Source: Lacrimispora sphenoides
Lineage (GTDB): Bacteria > Bacillota > Clostridia > Lachnospirales > Lachnospiraceae
Assembly (NCBI RefSeq): GCF_900105215.1
Contig: NZ_FOIP01000002.1
Span: 930,001-994,000, forward strand
Direction: 5' to 3'
DNA length: 64,000 bases
Shown: positions 32,747 through 40,860 of the stretch, piece after piece
Layout: each line of letters starts with the position of its first letter
Numbering within the stretch: position 1 is the stretch's first letter
The notes under the pieces: generated by a model
What the model saw: the letters and a program-made list of their open reading frames with translations, nothing else
The model's database searches: none
What the model was told of the DNA's origin: nothing
Translations under genes and position numbers: made by a program

Positions 32747-34297
32747 ATGAAACTGATCAGGAGAATGCTGAGGATTATTTTTGGCCGGACTACGTTTGCG
32801 GTCATTTCTCTTATCATACAAGTGGCTATTCTTTTTGCGGCATACCGCTTTTTAAGCCGTTACCTCGCATATTTCTATGGTGGTTCTGCTCTGCTGGGTG
32901 CATTTGTTATCATTTATATTCTGAACAAAGAGGAAAATCCCAGCTTTAAGCTGGCCTGGATGATCCCAATCGCGGCTGTTCCTGTGTTTGGAACATTCTT
33001 TTATCTGTTTGTTGAGCTACAGATTGTGGGAAAACTGGCAAATAAACGGCTGCGGGTCAACATGGAAGATACGGAAACCTATCTGACCCAGAGCCCAAGG
33101 GTCATGGAGGATTTGTCCAGAATCAGCAGGCGAAATGCCAATCTGGCTTACTATATCAAACATTCAGGCCATTACCCGGCATATAAAAATACGAATGTGC
33201 AGTATTTTCCGCTGGGTGAAACCATGTTTGAAGAGATGAAGAAGGAGCTGGAGGGTGCAAAGCGGTTTATTTTTATGGAATTTTTTATTGTAGAACGCGG
33301 AGAAATGTGGGAAGCTATATTGGAAATTCTGGAGAGAAAGGCAAAAGAGGGGGTGGAAGTCCGGTTCATGTATGATGGCATGTGTTCCCTGACCCTGCTT
33401 CCATTTAGCTATCCAAAGGAATTACAGGCAAGGGGAATTAATGCAAAGATGTTTTCTCCCATTAAGCCTGCATTCACCACTTACCAGAACAACCGGGACC
33501 ATAGAAAAATCCTTGTGGTGGACGGTCTTACCGCTTTTACCGGAGGAGTAAACCTGGCAGACGAATATATTAACCGGCGTGTGCGTTTCGGCCATTGGAA
33601 GGATACAGGAATCATGCTGAAGGGGGATGCCGTTACCAGCTTTACCATGATGTTTCTGCAGATGTGGAACATTTCTGAAAAGGAGCCTGAGGACTATGGG
33701 AAATATTTAAGAGATCCGGAATATTTTTATCCCTTGGAGCTTAGCATGGATGGATTTGTGATTCCTTACGGGGACAGCCCTTTGGATCAGGAATCGGTTG
33801 GGGAACAAGTTTATTTGGACATCATAAACTCTGCCAGACATTATGTCCACATTATGACGCCATATCTGATTCTTGATTATGAAATGATCCAGGCTCTTAC
33901 GTTTGCCGCCAAGCGGGGCGTGGAGGTCGTTATCGTTATGCCGGGGATACCGGATAAGAAATACGCGTTCCTGCTTGCAAGGTCTCACTATAGAGAACTG
34001 TTAAGGGCCGGGGTCCAGATTTACGAGTATATGCCAGGCTTTGTCCATGCAAAGGTATACGCAAGCGATGACATCAAGGCAGTAGTCGGAACTATTAATA
34101 TGGATTTCAGAAGCCTTTACCTTCATTTTGAATGTGCAGTCTACCTGTATCGGAATGAAGTTATTCGGGATATACAGAGAGATTTTCATAACACTCTGGC
34201 CCAATGCCGTAGAATCACCATGGAAGATTGCAGGAATTATCCCTGGTATGAAGTTTTGGCAGGGCGGGCGCTCAGACTGTTTGCACCGCTTATGTAG
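32747..34297 (+). CDS. cls: Cardiolipin synthase (phospholipase D superfamily)
   Basis: The enzyme joins two phosphatidylglycerol molecules to make cardiolipin at the membrane. The 516-residue protein has two N-terminal membrane helices (about 13-60). Two HKD motifs follow: His252, Lys254, Asp259 in HRKILVVDG, and His434, Lys436, Asp441 in HAKVYASDD with GTINMDFRSL. ATG 32747 lies eight bases after AGGAGG; the GTG at 32738 is part of that site. It is a single-gene unit with its own promoter and terminator. Confidence 0.93.
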   Translation: MKLIRRMLRIIFGRTTFAVISLIIQVAILFAAYRFLSRYLAYFYGGSALLGAFVIIYILNKEENPSFKLAWMIPIAAVPVFGTFFYLFVELQIVGKLANKRLRVNMEDTETYLTQSPRVMEDLSRISRRNANLAYYIKHSGHYPAYKNTNVQYFPLGETMFEEMKKELEGAKRFIFMEFFIVERGEMWEAILEILERKAKEGVEVRFMYDGMCSLTLLPFSYPKELQARGINAKMFSPIKPAFTTYQNNRDHRKILVVDGLTAFTGGVNLADEYINRRVRFGHWKDTGIMLKGDAVTSFTMMFLQMWNISEKEPEDYGKYLRDPEYFYPLELSMDGFVIPYGDSPLDQESVGEQVYLDIINSARHYVHIMTPYLILDYEMIQALTFAAKRGVEVVIVMPGIPDKKYAFLLARSHYRELLRAGVQIYEYMPGFVHAKVYASDDIKAVVGTINMDFRSLYLHFECAVYLYRNEVIRDIQRDFHNTLAQCRRITMEDCRNYPWYEVLAGRALRLFAPLM

Positions 34298-34326
34298 AGC
34301 AACAGGAAATATACTGCTGTTTATGT

Positions 34327-34365
34327 AAAAATGCGTCGGAAGCATATACTCCCGACGCATTTTTT
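34327..34365. terminator. Strong terminator between cls and the collagen-like gene
   Basis: AAAATGCGTCGG pairs with CCGACGCATTTT (34327-34364), with A- and T-rich flanks that could stop transcription from both sides. Confidence 0.88.
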
Positions 34366-34402
34366 AAAATCATAGATCTTTAAAAATACTTTGCATCAGT
34401 AA

Positions 34403-36469
34403 TTATTGGGAAACCTGGAAAATAGTCATGTGTGCCTGAACTGGGGTCGCACCGTAAGAAACGGTCTGCCCTGTTGTGTTAACGAGTGCAATGGTGGATG
34501 GGATAGCGCCTACAGTAATCAGGGTGATTCCACTTAACTGGCCTGTTACGATTGGCGAGCATGATGCTATACCGCTGCTTCCATTGATCTCTAAAGAAAA
34601 TTCCACAAAAGTAGCTGGGCCTGCGCCATTTGTAGCTACCCACCATGATACATAGTAATTTTGCTCTGCATTAAGCGTTGCAACGCCTGTTGTTGTGTTA
34701 TAAGAAATATTAAGGCTCTGATTGTTTAAAATGGTATTGAATATTACACGGTTTCCATTTGCTACTGAGGTACCTCCAGTGAGCTGCAGGTCAAATCCAC
34801 GTAATTGCGTAAATGGTCCTGCAGGTCCAGTAGGTCCGGTTGGGCCTTGAACGCCAGTAGCACCAGTAGCGCCGGTAGCACCGGTAGCACCATTAGCACC
34901 AGTTGGTCCAGTAGGTCCGGTCGGTCCAGTTGGCCCCTGTAGTCCTTGAGGTCCCTGAGGTCCTTGCAGTCCCTGAGGTCCTTGCGGTCCCTGCGGCCCC
35001 TGAGGTCCTTCCGGTCCTTCCGGTCCTTCGGGTCCTTCAAGTCCTTGTGGTCCTTGCAGTCCCTGAGGTCCTTGCGGTCCCTGCGGCCCTTCAGGCCCTT
35101 CCGGTCCTTCTGGTCCTTGTGGCCCCTGAAGTCCTTGGATTCCTTGAGGTCCCTGTGGTCCCTGTGGTCCTTCCGGTCCTTCCGGTCCTTCGGGTCCTTC
35201 TGGTCCTTGTGGCCCCTGAAGTCCTTGGATTCCTTGAGGTCCCTGTGGTCCCTGTGGTCCTTCGGGTCCTTCGGGTCCTTCCGGTCCTTGTGGTCCCTGA
35301 AGTCCTTGAGGTCCTTGTGGTCCCTGAGCACCGGTAGCGCCAGTTGGTCCCTGAGCGCCAGTAGCACCGGTCGGTCCAGTTGGTCCCTGAGCGCCAGTAG
35401 CACCGGTTGGTCCAGTTGGCCCCTGAAGCCCTCTAGGTCCAGTCGGTCCAGTTGGCCCAGTTGGTCCAGTTGGCCCCTGAGCGCCAGTAGCACCGGTAGC
35501 GCCAGTCGGTCCAGTTGGCCCCTGAGCACCGGTAGCACCGGTAGCGCCAGTCGGTCCAGTTGGTCCCTGAGCGCCGGTAGCACCGGTCGGTCCGGTTGGT
35601 CCCTGAAGCCCTCTAGGTCCAGTCGGTCCAGTTGGCCCAGTTGGTCCCTGAGCACCGGTAGCGCCAGTCGGTCCAGTTGGCCCCTGAGCGCCAGTAGCGC
35701 CGGTCGGTCCGGTCGGTCCAGTCGGTCCCTGAGCGCCGGTAGCGCCGGTCGGTCCAGTTGGTCCCTGAAGCCCTCTAGGTCCAGTCGGTCCAGTCGGTCC
35801 CTGAGCGCCGGTAGCGCCAGTCGGTCCAGTCGGTCCAGTTGGTCCCTGAGCGCCAGTAGCGCCGGTCGGTCCAGTTGGTCCCTGAGCACCAGTAGCACCG
35901 GTCGGTCCAGTTGGTCCCTGAGCACCAGTAGCGCCGGTCGGTCCAGTTGGTCCCTGGGCACCAGTAGCGCCAGTAGCACCGGTAGGTCCGGTTGGTCCAG
36001 TTGGTCCCTGAGCGCCAGTAGCGCCGGTCGGTCCAGTTGGTCCCTGAAGCCCTCTAGGTCCAGTCGGTCCGGTAGCGCCGGTCGGTCCAGTTGGTCCTTG
36101 TATTCCCTGAGGTCCCTGAGGTCCTATTGGTCCCTGTGGTCCGGCAGGTCCCTGCGGCCCTTGAGGTCCTTGCGGTCCAGTCGGTCCAGTCGGTCCCTGG
36201 ATGCCTCTAGGCCCAGTCGGTCCCTGAGGCCCAGTCGGTCCCTGTGGCCCGGTCGGTCCCGTGAAGCCCCTAGGTCCAGTTGGTCCGGTCGGTCCCTGAG
36301 GCCCTCTAGGTCCAGTTGGTCCGGTCGGTCCCTGAGGCCCTCTAGGTCCAGTTGGTCCGGTTGGTCCCTGAGGGCCTCTAGGGCCAGTTGGTCCTGGACA
36401 GCCTCGGGGGCCTGGGCAACAGCATTCATCACAGCAGCGTCTATCATCCCAATTTCTGCAATTATTCAT
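34403..36469 (-). CDS. Collagen-like spore-surface (BclA-type) protein
   Basis: The 688-residue protein starts with a short Cys-rich leader ([18 protein letters not shown]). It continues with an uninterrupted Gly-X-Y collagen region (about residues 20-552) and ends in a 136-residue globular domain ([20 protein letters not shown] onward) resembling the trimeric C1q/TNF-like tip of BclA. BclA-type proteins form the hair-like filaments of the exosporium. The repeat has blocks rich in [12 protein letters not shown], giving Thr sites for glycosylation, and an acidic block of [10 protein letters not shown] (roughly residues 400-510). GGAGGG precedes the ATG. DUF4489 genes upstream support a spore-surface cluster. 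Repeat number may vary between isolates. Confidence 0.9.
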   Translation of the reverse strand: MNNCRNWDDRRCCDECCCPGPRGCPGPTGPRGPQGPTGPTGPRGPQGPTGPTGPRGPQGPTGPTGPRGFTGPTGPQGPTGPQGPTGPRGIQGPTGPTGPQGPQGPQGPAGPQGPIGPQGPQGIQGPTGPTGATGPTGPRGLQGPTGPTGATGAQGPTGPTGPTGATGATGAQGPTGPTGATGAQGPTGPTGATGAQGPTGPTGATGAQGPTGPTGPTGATGAQGPTGPTGPRGLQGPTGPTGATGAQGPTGPTGPTGATGAQGPTGPTGATGAQGPTGPTGPTGPRGLQGPTGPTGATGAQGPTGPTGATGATGAQGPTGPTGATGATGAQGPTGPTGPTGPTGPRGLQGPTGPTGATGAQGPTGPTGATGAQGPTGATGAQGPQGPQGLQGPQGPEGPEGPEGPQGPQGPQGIQGLQGPQGPEGPEGPEGPEGPQGPQGPQGIQGLQGPQGPEGPEGPEGPQGPQGPQGLQGPQGLEGPEGPEGPEGPQGPQGPQGPQGLQGPQGPQGLQGPTGPTGPTGPTGANGATGATGATGATGVQGPTGPTGPAGPFTQLRGFDLQLTGGTSVANGNRVIFNTILNNQSLNISYNTTTGVATLNAEQNYYVSWWVATNGAGPATFVEFSLEINGSSGIASCSPIVTGQLSGITLITVGAIPSTIALVNTTGQTVSYGATPVQAHMTIFQVSQ
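34818..36412. repeat. Long coding tandem repeat (collagen region)
   Basis: The DNA encoding the Gly-X-Y region is built from repeating 9-bp and larger units such as GGTCCAGTTGGTCCCTGAGC on the plus strand. Near-identical blocks recur many times, so the region is prone to length change and assembly error. Confidence 0.9.
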
Positions 36470-36871
36470 TATAGCTCCCTCCTGTTAAGGTGTAATATTG
36501 TGATTTTCTGCTTATAAGCGTTTTATACAAGATAAAAATCAGAATATAAAGGACTTTCGTTCTCCTTTATACCTTATGATATGTATTAAATGACAAGTTT
36601 GTTAGGAAATGGTTGAACTTAATAATAGCGGCAAAATCACTGCGAATTAGAAAGGAAATATTACGGATGATTGTAGGTAGATTACTGGATTTATAGATAG
36701 CGTGAGCGTCAAAGCCAAGGCTTGCCCCATAGGCTTATAGAATTTATCACAATATAAAATACTCCTTTTCGATAAGCACAAAACTTATCAAAAAGGAGCG
36801 TCTATCATAAACGAACAAGCCGTTTTATTCTTATGGTATAAGGTCAAGAGAACTTTCATAATAGATACCGA
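36470..36871. other. Intergenic region upstream of the collagen-like gene
   Basis: This stretch of 402 bases holds no convincing gene. It contains a dyad ATAAAGGA/TCCTTTAT (36546-36553 with 36563-36570) about 80 bases before the collagen-like start, the palindrome GCTTATAAGC (minus-strand promoter zone) and a terminator at 36762-36798. I could not place a clear sigma-K or vegetative promoter. Confidence 0.5.
36755..36798 (-). terminator. Terminator of the DUF4489 operon
   Basis: CTCCTTTTcGATAAG (36762-36776) pairs with CTTATCaAAAAGGAG (36784-36798) with one internal mismatch. On the minus strand it is followed by TATTTTAT and lies about 75 bases past the 36872 gene end. Confidence 0.6.
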
Positions 36872-37612
36872 TCAATAGATATTAGCTTTTATTTCATCAA
36901 TCAGAGCATTTAGCCCCAATTCATTGCAATCGTTAATAAGTCCCATAGTAATAAAACTGCTGAAGAATTTTTTTGCCTCAGTTTTATCATTCATATTTAA
37001 TGATTGGATTGTTTTTTCAATCAAATTCAAAATTTCATTATTAATTTCACTATTTTTAGTATAGTGCATAGATAACTTTTGCAGTTCCTTGATAACTGGT
37101 TCGTTCATACCGCCTGCCATAAGGTTCATCGTTTGCGTACCGGAAGAAGATTCCTTTTCTTTGTCGGAATTATCTATGATCTTTCCATCCCCAAGAAAGC
37201 TGATTTGAAGGCTTGAGTTCGTATACCTTTTTGAAATAAGATCGATGATCAGGTCGTAGGCCTGACGGGTAAATTCCTCGTTATTGCAAACAAAAGAGTA
37301 AATTTTACCGGAGCTGATTTCAAAATTGATACCTAAGGAACTTTCCTGCTTCTTATTCCAGTAAAACCAGGCGGCGGGGTAAAGGATCAGAGCCAGCAGT
37401 ATACCGATGATGCTTGCAGGGCTGGTACCAGACAAAGCTATGAGTAATAAGATGAGAACAAAATGGAATGGAAATGTTTTATCCGAGCAGCAGTTTCCCA
37501 GCCATATATGAGAAATATTTGCGGTTTTGATCATATGATTTTCCCATCTAATCGTATTTTCTTCAATAGTTATAGTAGAGTCTGTAAATCTTATATTTGT
37601 TTGATTTGTCAT
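36872..37612 (-). CDS. Membrane protein, DUF6232-like, unknown function
   Basis: The 246-residue protein has a short N-terminal beta-rich part (TNIRFTDSTITIEENTIRWENHMIKTANISHIWLG). Two membrane helices follow (FHFVLILLLIALSG, SIIGILLALILYPAAWFYW, about 48-85), then a PH-like segment (SSLGINFEISSGKIYSFVCNNEEF) and a helical C-terminal part. The N-terminal half resembles DUF6232 proteins. GAGGGG lies before the ATG at 37612, and the upstream DUF4489 gene stop is only 11 bases away, so it is the last gene of that unit. The function is unknown; linkage suggests a sporulation or surface role. Confidence 0.72.
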   Translation of the reverse strand: MTNQTNIRFTDSTITIEENTIRWENHMIKTANISHIWLGNCCSDKTFPFHFVLILLLIALSGTSPASIIGILLALILYPAAWFYWNKKQESSLGINFEISSGKIYSFVCNNEEFTRQAYDLIIDLISKRYTNSSLQISFLGDGKIIDNSDKEKESSSGTQTMNLMAGGMNEPVIKELQKLSMHYTKNSEINNEILNLIEKTIQSLNMNDKTEAKKFFSSFITMGLINDCNELGLNALIDEIKANIY

Positions 37613-37623
37613 GAAATTCCCCT

Positions 37624-38223
37624 CTATACAATTCCACTATTATTTTCAATGATAGATGCTATAAGAACTGGATTTGTAATCATAATGGTGCCAATGGTAT
37701 CAAAGCCCATAATTTCCACATATACGCTGTAATTGCAGCATCTGCACCCCATGGAGTCAAGATCATAGGCCATGAAAGAAAAAGTATTTGTTTCCCTGCT
37801 ATTCTCATTTCTGCTGTAAACCAGGCTGGAACTGACAGGAGTCGGAGCCGCCTGATTACTTTCTTGCTTAAACAACTGAAACCTTAGATGCATGCGGGCG
37901 CTGGAGGTAAGTATATTGCAGGAAAAATTTAAATGAATTACAAAATTCCTGTAGCTGCTGGTATTTATATTAAGTGAAGCTACGTTATATGTAGCGTTTT
38001 TTTCTGTATGTTCAGGTAAAATGATTCCTCCCTTAGCGGAACTCTTTATTAAAACCTGGTCTGCGGGGGGTAAATCACAAGAACTCATCTGATTATTTTG
38101 TATATACTGGCTTTGGTTAGGTTTTTGGGGTTGGATTGGCTGGGGAGGCTGCGGATTCCTATTGGCTGTACTGCGATATGAAAAATTAGGACGGCATGAC
38201 ATACTGAATAAGCGGTTATACAT
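37624..38223 (-). CDS. DUF4489 domain protein with disordered N-terminus
   Basis: The 199-residue protein has a Pro/Gln/Asn-rich N-terminus (about 1-50, RNPQPPQPIQPQKPNQSQ) and a C-terminal DUF4489-type domain (about 60-199: SSAKGGIILPEHTEKNATYNVASLNINTSSY, FQLFKQESNQ). The domain aligns with that of the 38362-38895 product: similar GG(I/V)xLP, FQxFKQ, TFSF and Y-S-V stretches in the same order. AAGGAG precedes the ATG at 38223. Two competing hairpins lie just upstream. DUF4489 proteins occur in spore-forming Clostridia; a spore-coat role is inference. Confidence 0.8.
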   Translation of the reverse strand: MYNRLFSMSCRPNFSYRSTANRNPQPPQPIQPQKPNQSQYIQNNQMSSCDLPPADQVLIKSSAKGGIILPEHTEKNATYNVASLNINTSSYRNFVIHLNFSCNILTSSARMHLRFQLFKQESNQAAPTPVSSSLVYSRNENSRETNTFSFMAYDLDSMGCRCCNYSVYVEIMGFDTIGTIMITNPVLIASIIENNSGIV

Positions 38224-38244
38224 AATGGGCCCAGCTCCTTATTT

Positions 38245-38298
38245 GAATGCTCATAGATAGAGCATTCAGCCGGGTTTGGCCAAATACTCTATCTATGA
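38245..38298 (-). promoter_or_regulatory. Two mutually exclusive hairpins before a DUF4489 gene
   Basis: TCATAGATAGAG (38251-38262) pairs perfectly with CTCTATCTATGA (38287-38298). GAATGCTC (38245-38252) pairs with GAGCATTC (38260-38267). The two stems share bases 38251-38252 and 38260-38262, so only one can form at a time. The second ends next to the AAGGAG site of the 38223 gene. Confidence 0.55.
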
Positions 38299-38361
38299 TA
38301 GAAAGTTATTTTATGCAGCTATTGGACATACAGCCCTTGTACCCACCATTTGAACCCGAAA

Positions 38362-38895
38362 TTAAAAGCAGTCGTTATCTACGATGATCGCAGCAAGGAT
38401 TGCATTGTGAATTGAAGTAACACCAACCGTAGCAACGCCAGCAACCGTAGCAACAACGCTGTAAGTGCAGCAGTCATCGTCGCACATATCACAGTCACAA
38501 ACGAAGAAGGAGAAGGAGTCACTTTCAGTAACAGCAACAAGCCGTGAGAAAGTCCAGATAGGTCCTACCGGAATAGGAGTCAGTATGCCTCTACACTGTT
38601 TGAATACCTGGAAATTCAGAGTTAAAACAGCAGCTGTTGTTACGATATTACTTGCAAATTCAAATTTAATGCAAGGGTTCTTTAATCCTTTTGTATCTAC
38701 GTTTACCGTAGCCAAAGTAAATGCTGCGCCTGCTACAGTTGCTACTGGCAGGGTTACGCCACCTTGGCTACCGCATTTTAAAATTGTCCTGTTTGGTTTT
38801 AAGTGCTTTCTTGACCGTTCACATGTTAAATTACATGTGCAGTCCTCACATTCATCACAATCGCATTCACATATTCTCATATCAAGATCATTCAT
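38362..38895 (-). CDS. DUF4489 domain protein, Cys-rich N-terminus
   Basis: The 177-residue protein begins with an acidic Cys cluster (CECDCDECEDCTCNLTC). A DUF4489 domain follows (LKCGSQGGVTLPVATVAGAAFTLATVNVD, FQVFKQCRGI, DSFSFFVCDCDMCDDDCCTYSVVATV). The many cysteines could cross-link the protein in a spore layer or bind metal. GGAGG lies seven bases before the ATG at 38895. A 17-bp dyad lies 42 bases upstream. It heads a three-gene minus-strand unit with the second DUF4489 gene and the membrane protein. No export signal is seen, fitting mother-cell deposition on the spore surface (inference). Confidence 0.82.
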   Translation of the reverse strand: MNDLDMRICECDCDECEDCTCNLTCERSRKHLKPNRTILKCGSQGGVTLPVATVAGAAFTLATVNVDTKGLKNPCIKFEFASNIVTTAAVLTLNFQVFKQCRGILTPIPVGPIWTFSRLVAVTESDSFSFFVCDCDMCDDDCCTYSVVATVAGVATVGVTSIHNAILAAIIVDNDCF

Positions 38896-38936
38896 GATGT
38901 GACCTCCATTTTGCTTAATAATTAGGAATGTTTCGT

Positions 38937-38953
38937 TATACCATCATGGTATA
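38937..38953. promoter_or_regulatory. 17-bp palindrome upstream of the DUF4489 operon
   Basis: TATACCAT-C-ATGGTATA is a perfect inverted repeat 42 bases upstream of the start at 38895, suitable as a regulator site. Confidence 0.5.
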
Positions 38954-39040
38954 CTACATTATATTATAAAGAAAAAAATATGCTACAACTCAATAGACAA
39001 TATATCTTATGAAACCATAATTTAGCAGCCGATCCTGCAA

Positions 39041-40846
39041 TCAGCGGATCTTTAAGGTCAGATCCTTATGATCCATAGTAACCAGTAACCGGTAAACATC
39101 ATGCTTCCATGAAGTTTTCAAACGTTCATCCGTAATTGGGATCACTTCTTTTTGTATATTTGATGCACCATCGATAAGAAGGCTGCCCAAATCGCCGATC
39201 TGTACGGTATTTTCACATACAGTGGGTTCTTCATAGAACATAAGGGACAGAACGGGACATGGGAGATCTCCTTCATAATGATCGGATATAGTGATTTCTT
39301 TTCCCTTTTCCAGTACAGCGTTTCGGGTGTAGGATTTAATACGTTGATCCGGGTAGGCAGCTTCTAAATCCATGGAAATATGGCAGACAGAGGTTCCTAA
39401 TTGATGGGTCACGTTTTTTGCCCGGTAATCAGATCCAGCCCTTTGCATGATCTGGGTCCCGCCGTCAAAAAAGGTAGGCAGATTGTGATACCGGGACTGC
39501 ATGGTCCAGATGTCATACCGGTCTTTTGAAAAGGTTTTTTTCGTATAGGTCTCTACCCCAACGTCTATAAACATGGGTTTCCCATCCTTGTAAATGGTAA
39601 AGCTCCCTGTGTCGTTGTGATTATGGCTGTCGTCATTATCCCCGGCTTTTACGGCCAGATAAAGATGCTCATCTCTGGCGATGAAAAGCCCAACGCTTTC
39701 ATACCAGAAATCCCGGTGGGCAATTGGAGATTTGGCAAAGGAAGTCATTTCCTTATGGGTAAATACAGTCTGTAAACGGTAAAACAGGTTATGTTCCTCA
39801 ACCGTTAAGGGATCTTCACTGCTTTGGTAATCCTCTGCGGCAAAAGACATAAGCTCCTCATTTTTCGTCCGCTTGCCAAAGAGGTATTCCCTGGCTCCGC
39901 ATCGTCCGGCAATGGGAGAGCAGTCGGCGAAATTCACGTAATAAACATCATGAATGTGAGCGGTCAGTATGTAGGAGGCAATGTTCCTGATTTTTTCGAT
40001 TTCGTACGCAGGAATAAAGGCATTATCTGAAATTCCATTTAAAACTTCAAGGCAGTTAAACAGGCATAATCCTGCGTGACGGTAGTATTGGGCGCCTTCA
40101 TCGCAGCAGCCGTCTTCTCCATATTCAACCAGAAAATAATCAATACTTTTGCATGCCTTTTTAAATATATCCTCTTTTTGGGCTTTTGGCATTTCTCTTG
40201 TGAAGGCGGAGAGAAGTACGTTCTGGGTACACCAGACTGTCCAGTTATTCATGTGGCTGGCCCCGTCACCCATCCACCAGAAGTGTTCATTAAGGTAAGG
40301 AGTGAAAATCCTCTCCTCAAGGTTTTTATTGATCATCTTTGAGAGGAAGGGAGTGACGGAATCCAGCTCCTGCCTTAAAAGATACTCTGCCACGGCCAGT
40401 ACGGAGGCGGTTTCCGCTGCAAACAGATCAATGACAGGGCGGGTAACATCAGGAAGGATAGAGGGTGGTGTGTCGCGGATGTAGGAGTTATGGGCAGGAA
40501 GCTGCCATGCGTTATCTTCGCAGATCAAAGAAAGTCCGTTGATGATATCATCAAGAAATCGTCCCTTATATTCTGCGCATTCAGCCAGAACAAGGGCATC
40601 AAGAGCGGTCCTTCTTAAGAACAGCTTATCCTGAAAACGGCTTCTGTTTCCGTTTCTGGTAAACTCCATGTAATCTACAGCAGTCAGTGAAGGATAATCA
40701 AAGTTTAAAAATGCTTCTCCGTTTTTAATGAGGCGGCTTGTCAGATCCTCAGGCAGAGAATTCCAGGTATCCCGGTCAGAGGCCTGGGGAAAGGGAGAAA
40801 AGCAGGACAAAGGTTTCTTTAACGCATTTGCAAGTTCTGTAATCAT
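39041..40846 (-). CDS. Heparinase II/III-like polysaccharide lyase
   Basis: The 601-residue protein has an N-terminal alpha/alpha toroid (about 1-360, with WWMGDGASHMNNWTVWCTQN) and a C-terminal beta-sandwich with the heparinase II/III signature (GDNDDSHNHNDTGSFTIYKDGKPMFIDVG, about 390-420). Relatives cleave uronic-acid-containing polysaccharides (heparin, alginate, ulvan, exopolysaccharide) by elimination, yielding unsaturated ends. No signal peptide is visible, so it probably acts on imported oligosaccharides. It is the third gene of the minus-strand kinase-regulator unit, 14 bases after the regulator. The GH88 enzyme at 49946 would process its unsaturated product. The exact substrate is unknown. 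Confidence 0.86.
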   Translation of the reverse strand: MITELANALKKPLSCFSPFPQASDRDTWNSLPEDLTSRLIKNGEAFLNFDYPSLTAVDYMEFTRNGNRSRFQDKLFLRRTALDALVLAECAEYKGRFLDDIINGLSLICEDNAWQLPAHNSYIRDTPPSILPDVTRPVIDLFAAETASVLAVAEYLLRQELDSVTPFLSKMINKNLEERIFTPYLNEHFWWMGDGASHMNNWTVWCTQNVLLSAFTREMPKAQKEDIFKKACKSIDYFLVEYGEDGCCDEGAQYYRHAGLCLFNCLEVLNGISDNAFIPAYEIEKIRNIASYILTAHIHDVYYVNFADCSPIAGRCGAREYLFGKRTKNEELMSFAAEDYQSSEDPLTVEEHNLFYRLQTVFTHKEMTSFAKSPIAHRDFWYESVGLFIARDEHLYLAVKAGDNDDSHNHNDTGSFTIYKDGKPMFIDVGVETYTKKTFSKDRYDIWTMQSRYHNLPTFFDGGTQIMQRAGSDYRAKNVTHQLGTSVCHISMDLEAAYPDQRIKSYTRNAVLEKGKEITISDHYEGDLPCPVLSLMFYEEPTVCENTVQIGDLGSLLIDGASNIQKEVIPITDERLKTSWKHDVYRLLVTMDHKDLTLKIR

Positions 40847-40860
40847 GGCATGTACACTCC

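Noticed and set aside
34762..35979. Second minus-strand frame rich in Leu/Arg/Asp within the collagen gene
   Set aside because: Frame-shifted reading of the same repeat, without its own start signal.
34946..36517. Long plus-strand frame rich in Arg-Ser-Leu-Trp opposite the collagen gene
   Set aside because: It is the antisense reading of a Gly-X-Y repeat, which keeps several frames open; composition is unnatural and there is no ribosome site.
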